This document shows positions 6,310-9,089 of a stretch of 9,089 nt of DNA, piece after piece. The stretch is taken from contig JANMQK010000012.1 of assembly GCA_031370485.1 (NCBI GenBank), positions 1-9,089 on the forward strand. The letters run 5' to 3'. Position numbers and translations under genes: made by a program. The DNA comes from JANMQK01 sp031370485 (GTDB lineage Bacteria > Acidobacteriota > Polarisedimenticolia > Gp22-AA2). Under the pieces are notes generated by a model that saw only the letters and a program-made list of their open reading frames with translations, ran no database searches and was not told where the DNA came from. The first letter of the stretch is position 1. Every line of letters begins with the position of its first letter.

Positions 6310-7496
6310 CGGCCAGGGACTCCCCCAGCCGGCTTCGGGGCGGCGGATGGCGGCGCCGCGACGAAACGGAAACGCACCTTCACCTCGTCGTCGAGGACGA
6401 TCCAGAGAAAGCGCGGTATGGAAATCCCGAAATCACTCAGTTTCAGGCTGACATCCCCCTCGGCCGTGAAGCTCCCGCCATCATACCGGACGGCGGCCGG
6501 GAAACGCAGGGGGTGCTCGACACCGTGGAGCAGGAGCGTCCCCTCCACCCGGGCCCGGCGTGACTGCGCCTGCGGCAGCCCCGCGGCGGCACCATCCCCC
6601 GGGTCTTCGAGGGCGATCGAGGTGGAGCGGAAGGTGATCTGCGGGAAGGTGTCGCTTTCCAGGTGGTCGTTTCGCATCTTGCGGTCGCGGATGCGGTTCC
6701 CGGTCACCATTTTTTCCGCCTCGACGCGCAGCACGACCGACGATCCCTCGTTTGGGCGCGCCGGGTCGAGCGTCACTTCACCCGCGAAGGACGGGGCCTG
6801 CCCCTCGATCGTCTCCCCCGGACGGCTCACGGTGAACTCGAGGGCGCTTTGCGCCGCGTCGAGCGCCAGGGTCACCGGCTCGCCGCGCGCCGCGGAGGCG
6901 CCGGCCCCCACGGCCAGGATCACCGCGAGAACGGCCGGCAGGAATCGACTGCGCTGTCTCATCGCGTCGGCATACCCGGGCCGCCGCATCAGCGCCGCCT
7001 CCTCCGTCCGCACCCTGAAAGCCAGGATCACTGCGAACGCGAGCGAGCCCGCGAACGCCGTCACCCAGGCGCCTCCCGCGAGCGGCACCGCCAGGATTTC
7101 GCCGATCACCGCGACGTAGTTCGGATGCCGCAGGCGACGGTATGGCCCGGAGGTCACGACCCGGAGCGTCCGCGGCAGGATCACCTTCATGGTCCAGGAA
7201 TCCCCCAGGTGCCGGACCGCCCAGAGCTTCAGCGCCTTGGACAGGACGAAGAGCAGGACCATCGCCGCCACCCAGATCGGTGCAGGGCGCCGCTCTCCGA
7301 GAAGATGCTCGGCGACCGCCGCCGGGAAGATGAGCGTGTAGACCGGGGTCATCAGGCGGAAAACCCACGGAGCGACCTCCTCGGCCCCCCCGGCGAGAAG
7401 ACGCCGCTCGTTGCGCAGGGCGTAGAGCCGCTCGGCCAGCGCCAGCGCCCCGGCCGCCGCCACGAAGACAATGTAGAGCATCGAAGATGTTTCCAT
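6306..7496 (-). CDS. Fusion of ICMT-like membrane methyltransferase and YceI lipid-binding domain
   Basis: One uninterrupted 396-residue frame joins two families. Residues 1-186 resemble isoprenylcysteine carboxyl methyltransferase (ICMT/PEMT type): hydrophobic helices near 6-22, 44-64, 73-92 and 127-160, the SAM-site block SGPYRRLRHPNY (116-127), and the closing RTEEAALMRRPGYADAM (163-179). Residues 207-381 are a YceI domain, a lipocalin-like barrel that binds polyisoprenoids: LDAAQSALEFTV (212-223), GEVTLDP (239-245), a RIRDRKMRNDHLES stretch (268-281), FPQITFRSTSI (284-294) and VEGTLLLHGVEHPL (317-330). Between them, 179-202 is basic, then hydrophobic, then ends ASA, like a signal peptide. 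Positive-inside logic puts the methyltransferase end in the cytoplasm and YceI in the periplasm. A CGGAGG 10 nt upstream supports the 7496 start; M6 (7481) is less likely. Next to a KAS and a flavoenzyme, methylation of a lipid or polyketide is the best guess. Confidence 0.85.
   Translation of the reverse strand: METSSMLYIVFVAAAGALALAERLYALRNERRLLAGGAEEVAPWVFRLMTPVYTLIFPAAVAEHLLGERRPAPIWVAAMVLLFVLSKALKLWAVRHLGDSWTMKVILPRTLRVVTSGPYRRLRHPNYVAVIGEILAVPLAGGAWVTAFAGSLAFAVILAFRVRTEEAALMRRPGYADAMRQRSRFLPAVLAVILAVGAGASAARGEPVTLALDAAQSALEFTVSRPGETIEGQAPSFAGEVTLDPARPNEGSSVVLRVEAEKMVTGNRIRDRKMRNDHLESDTFPQITFRSTSIALEDPGDGAAAGLPQAQSRRARVEGTLLLHGVEHPLRFPAAVRYDGGSFTAEGDVSLKLSDFGISIPRFLWIVLDDEVKVRFRFVAAPPSAAPKPAGGVPGR
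6960..6962 (-). other. Possible internal start codon for a separate YceI protein
   Basis: Met179 of the fusion is followed by RQRSRFLPAVLAVILAVGAG and then ASA, which alone would make a textbook Sec signal peptide for the YceI domain. An independent YceI could be translated from here. However, I see no convincing ribosome binding sequence upstream; only a weak CGGG stands near it. The site is a candidate, not a call. Confidence 0.35.
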
Positions 7497-7506
7497 GGGG
7501 TTCGAG

Positions 7507-7512
7507 CCTCCG
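7507..7512 (-). promoter_or_regulatory. Ribosome binding site of the ICMT-YceI gene
   Basis: CGGAGG on the minus strand lies 10 nt before the ATG at 7496 and within the 17-nt gap after the flavoenzyme stop codon. It is one of the strongest Shine-Dalgarno sequences in the window and favours the first ATG over the in-frame ATG at 7481, which would be 25 nt away. Confidence 0.7.
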
Positions 7513-7513
7513 T

Positions 7514-8770
7514 TCAGGCGAGCAGCAACCGGGCCACGAATCGCGGCCTGACGACAAGCGCCGCATCGGCGGTGTCGCCGGTCACGCGCGCGAGAAGATC
7601 GGCCAGGTCCTGATCGCGGTTGAGCCTCCGCGCCACCCAGTCGGCGAGGCGGGGCCGGGCGAGGACCGCCTGCAGGATCCTGTCAAGGCGCAGGCGTGTC
7701 GCGAACGCGGCGCGGCGCGCCGACGCGTAAGGAGAAAGGGCCCGGGCGCTCAGATCGCCGCGGAGCAGCGCCGCGCCGAGAACGGCGGCGGCCATCGTTC
7801 CGCCGCGCAGCGCCATGGCGATCCCCTCCCCGGTGAAGGGGTCGAAAAACCCCGCCGCGTCCCCGACCAGGAGGGCCCCGTCGGCGACCGGGGTCGAAGA
7901 GCCGCAGGCCATGGGTCCCGTCGCCCAGAGGCCCGCCGACAGCCGGGCGTGCCGGAGGCGGCGGCGCGTCAGGGCATGCTCCTCGATCCGTTCCCGGAAA
8001 AAAGCGGCCAGGCCGTTCCGGCCCGGCAGGCCCGCGGCGCGGGGGGCGCCCCGCCGCGACGACGCGCCGCGTGCCGGACGGTGCGGGTCGAGAACGACGC
8101 ACACGTTGGCGAGGCCCCCGGGGAGCGGGTTGATCCCGCAGTAGCCGTAGCCGGTCACGATCATCTCTCCGTGATCGCCCGGGGCGTCGACCTGCTCGAA
8201 GTGGCCCATGACGGCCCACCGCCGGTGGCGGCGCTCCGGACGGCGCAGCCCCAGGGCGCGCGCCACGAACGAGTTGCGGCCGTCGGCCCCGACAATGGCA
8301 CGCGCCCGCGCGGGCGCCGGATGGCCCGACAATGTCAGCTCAAAGAGGCCGTCGGAGCAGCGCGTGACGGCCTGCACCCGCGTCCCTTCGCGCACCACGG
8401 CGCCGCTCGACCGCGCGTTCTCGAGAAGCACCGGGTCGAGATCGTAGCGGCGCATCGAGAAGCCCCTCTGCTCCGGCTCGCCGTAGCGGCCTAGGACCCG
8501 CGCGCCGCCGGGCGCAACAACCGCCATGCCGACGTGACGCCGCGGCGACAGGTCGAGGACCGCGTCGAGAACACCCAGATCGGAGAAGGCGGCCACCGCC
8601 GCCGGGGGAACGTATTCGCCGCAGATCTTGTGGCGGGGGAAGCGGGCTGCGTCGCACACCAGGACCGCATGGCCGGCGCGCGCCAGGAGCGCGGCCACCG
8701 TCGAGCCGGCGGGGCCCCCGCCCGCCACCGCGACGTCGAAGACCTGTCCCGGTTCCGCCGCCACCGTCAT
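7514..8770 (-). CDS. Geranylgeranyl-reductase-like FAD-dependent oxidoreductase
   Basis: This 418-residue flavoprotein belongs to the geranylgeranyl reductase / UbiH-like (GR2) group. The N-terminal dinucleotide fold is FDVAVAGGGPAGSTVAALLA (11-30), with the acidic end of the second strand at D40. KICGEYVPP (48-56) is the block typical of geranylgeranyl reductase relatives, IVGADGRNSFVAR (159-171) is the DG motif, and LLVGDAAGFFDPFTGEGI (300-317) is the second FAD-binding motif. No membrane helix is evident. Family members reduce prenyl chains or hydroxylate aromatic and polyketide rings; which applies here is not decided by sequence. The frame extends upstream to 8977 inside the synthase gene, but the FAD fold begins just after the ATG at 8770. 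That ATG overlaps the synthase stop by four bases (ATGA) and has only a weak ribosome site of its own, so coupling is likely. The methyltransferase-YceI gene follows after 17 nt. Confidence 0.9.
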   Translation of the reverse strand: MTVAAEPGQVFDVAVAGGGPAGSTVAALLARAGHAVLVCDAARFPRHKICGEYVPPAAVAAFSDLGVLDAVLDLSPRRHVGMAVVAPGGARVLGRYGEPEQRGFSMRRYDLDPVLLENARSSGAVVREGTRVQAVTRCSDGLFELTLSGHPAPARARAIVGADGRNSFVARALGLRRPERRHRRWAVMGHFEQVDAPGDHGEMIVTGYGYCGINPLPGGLANVCVVLDPHRPARGASSRRGAPRAAGLPGRNGLAAFFRERIEEHALTRRRLRHARLSAGLWATGPMACGSSTPVADGALLVGDAAGFFDPFTGEGIAMALRGGTMAAAVLGAALLRGDLSARALSPYASARRAAFATRLRLDRILQAVLARPRLADWVARRLNRDQDLADLLARVTGDTADAALVVRPRFVARLLLA

Positions 8771-9089
8771 GACGCGCAGGCCCGCAGCACCAGGGCCGAG
8801 TTCTTCGATCCGAAGCCGATGCAGTTGCACAGCGCCAGCGCCGGCTCGGCCGGCCGCGCGCGGTTTGGGACGTAGTCCAGGTCGCACTCCGGGTCGGGGT
8901 TCTCGTAGTTGATCGTCGGCGGCAGCAGATGATCCCGGAGCGCCATGACGGTCGCCGCGACGCCGGCCGCGCCGCACGCCCCCTGCGGGTGTCCAATCAT
9001 CGACTTGGTCGCCGAGGCCGGGACCTTGTAGACCCGTTCGCCGAGGAGGTTTCTGACCGCCAGGGTCTCGACACGGTCGTTCTGCTCGG
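8767..9089 (-). CDS. FabF-like beta-ketoacyl-ACP synthase, C-terminal fragment
   Basis: The last 106 residues of a ketosynthase enter from the right edge; the N-terminal part with the active-site cysteine is outside. The visible frame starts EQNDRVETLAVRNLLGERVY and continues with VPASATKSMIGHPQGACGAAG, which contains the second catalytic histidine (equivalent to H340 of E. coli FabF). PPTINYENPDPECDLDYVPN is a hallmark of KAS II enzymes. The final strand reads CIGFGSKNSALVLR where FabF normally has GFGGTN/HN, so one glycine is a serine. These enzymes extend acyl chains by condensation with malonyl-ACP. This copy is coupled by an ATGA overlap to a flavoenzyme and sits next to a membrane methyltransferase, which suggests a specialised lipid or polyketide pathway rather than housekeeping fatty acid synthesis. 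I leave out the fabF symbol for that reason. Confidence 0.92.
   Translation of the reverse strand, partial: EQNDRVETLAVRNLLGERVYKVPASATKSMIGHPQGACGAAGVAATVMALRDHLLPPTINYENPDPECDLDYVPNRARPAEPALALCNCIGFGSKNSALVLRACAS

Noticed and set aside
4957..7119. 720-codon plus-strand open frame
   Set aside because: It lies wholly antisense to the lysyl-tRNA synthetase and methyltransferase-YceI genes, has low-complexity Arg/His/Gly-rich composition and no recognisable motif; it is a GC-driven shadow.
7487..8494. 335-codon plus-strand open frame
   Set aside because: It is antisense to the flavoenzyme, which has clear FAD motifs; the composition is that of a shadow frame.
8771..8977. N-terminal extension of the flavoenzyme frame
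   Set aside because: It overlaps the ketosynthase coding region; the FAD fold begins about ten residues after the 8770 ATG.

Overview
This 9.1 kb window is a very GC-rich, gene-dense bacterial chromosome fragment. It contains no RNA genes, mobile elements, CRISPR arrays or long non-coding stretches. The strong GC bias gives many long shadow reading frames; only eight genes stand up to motif and overlap analysis. A class I lysyl-tRNA synthetase, a TlpA-type thioredoxin with an export signal, a YceI-type lipocalin and envelope GT-C glycosyltransferases suggest an environmental bacterium with an outer membrane, possibly an uncultured Acidobacteriota-like or similar high-GC lineage. That placement is inference only; nothing here fixes the taxon.

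Layout. (1) Positions 1-2543, minus strand: two GT-C type integral-membrane glycosyltransferases joined by an ATGA stop/start overlap; the downstream one (ArnT/PMT-like) runs off the left edge. (2) Positions 2544-2627: an 84-nt divergent intergenic region with an 8-G run inside a short hairpin. (3) Positions 2628-4235, plus strand: an FGGY-family carbohydrate kinase resembling glycerol kinase, with one substrate-contact residue changed. Its 3' end overlaps the converging gene by 31 nt. (4) Positions 4205-9089, minus strand: a tightly packed operon read right to left. It holds the C-terminal end of a FabF-like beta-ketoacyl-ACP synthase, a geranylgeranyl-reductase-like FAD oxidoreductase, an isoprenylcysteine-methyltransferase-like membrane enzyme fused to a YceI polyisoprenoid-binding domain, a class I lysyl-tRNA synthetase and an exported TlpA-like thioredoxin.

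The synthase, flavoenzyme and ICMT-like methyltransferase together look like part of a lipid or polyketide pathway. ICMT-like enzymes are known partners of type III polyketide synthases in alkylpyrone O-methylation (BpsA/BpsB of Bacillus subtilis). In this reading the synthase builds an acyl chain, the flavoenzyme reduces or oxidises it, the membrane methyltransferase caps it, and the attached YceI barrel binds or moves the lipid on the periplasmic side. The lysyl-tRNA synthetase and thioredoxin are coupled to the same operon by 4-nt and 1-nt stop/start overlaps. The most unusual object is the ICMT-YceI fusion, in which the C-terminal end of the methyltransferase doubles as what looks like the signal peptide of the YceI domain.
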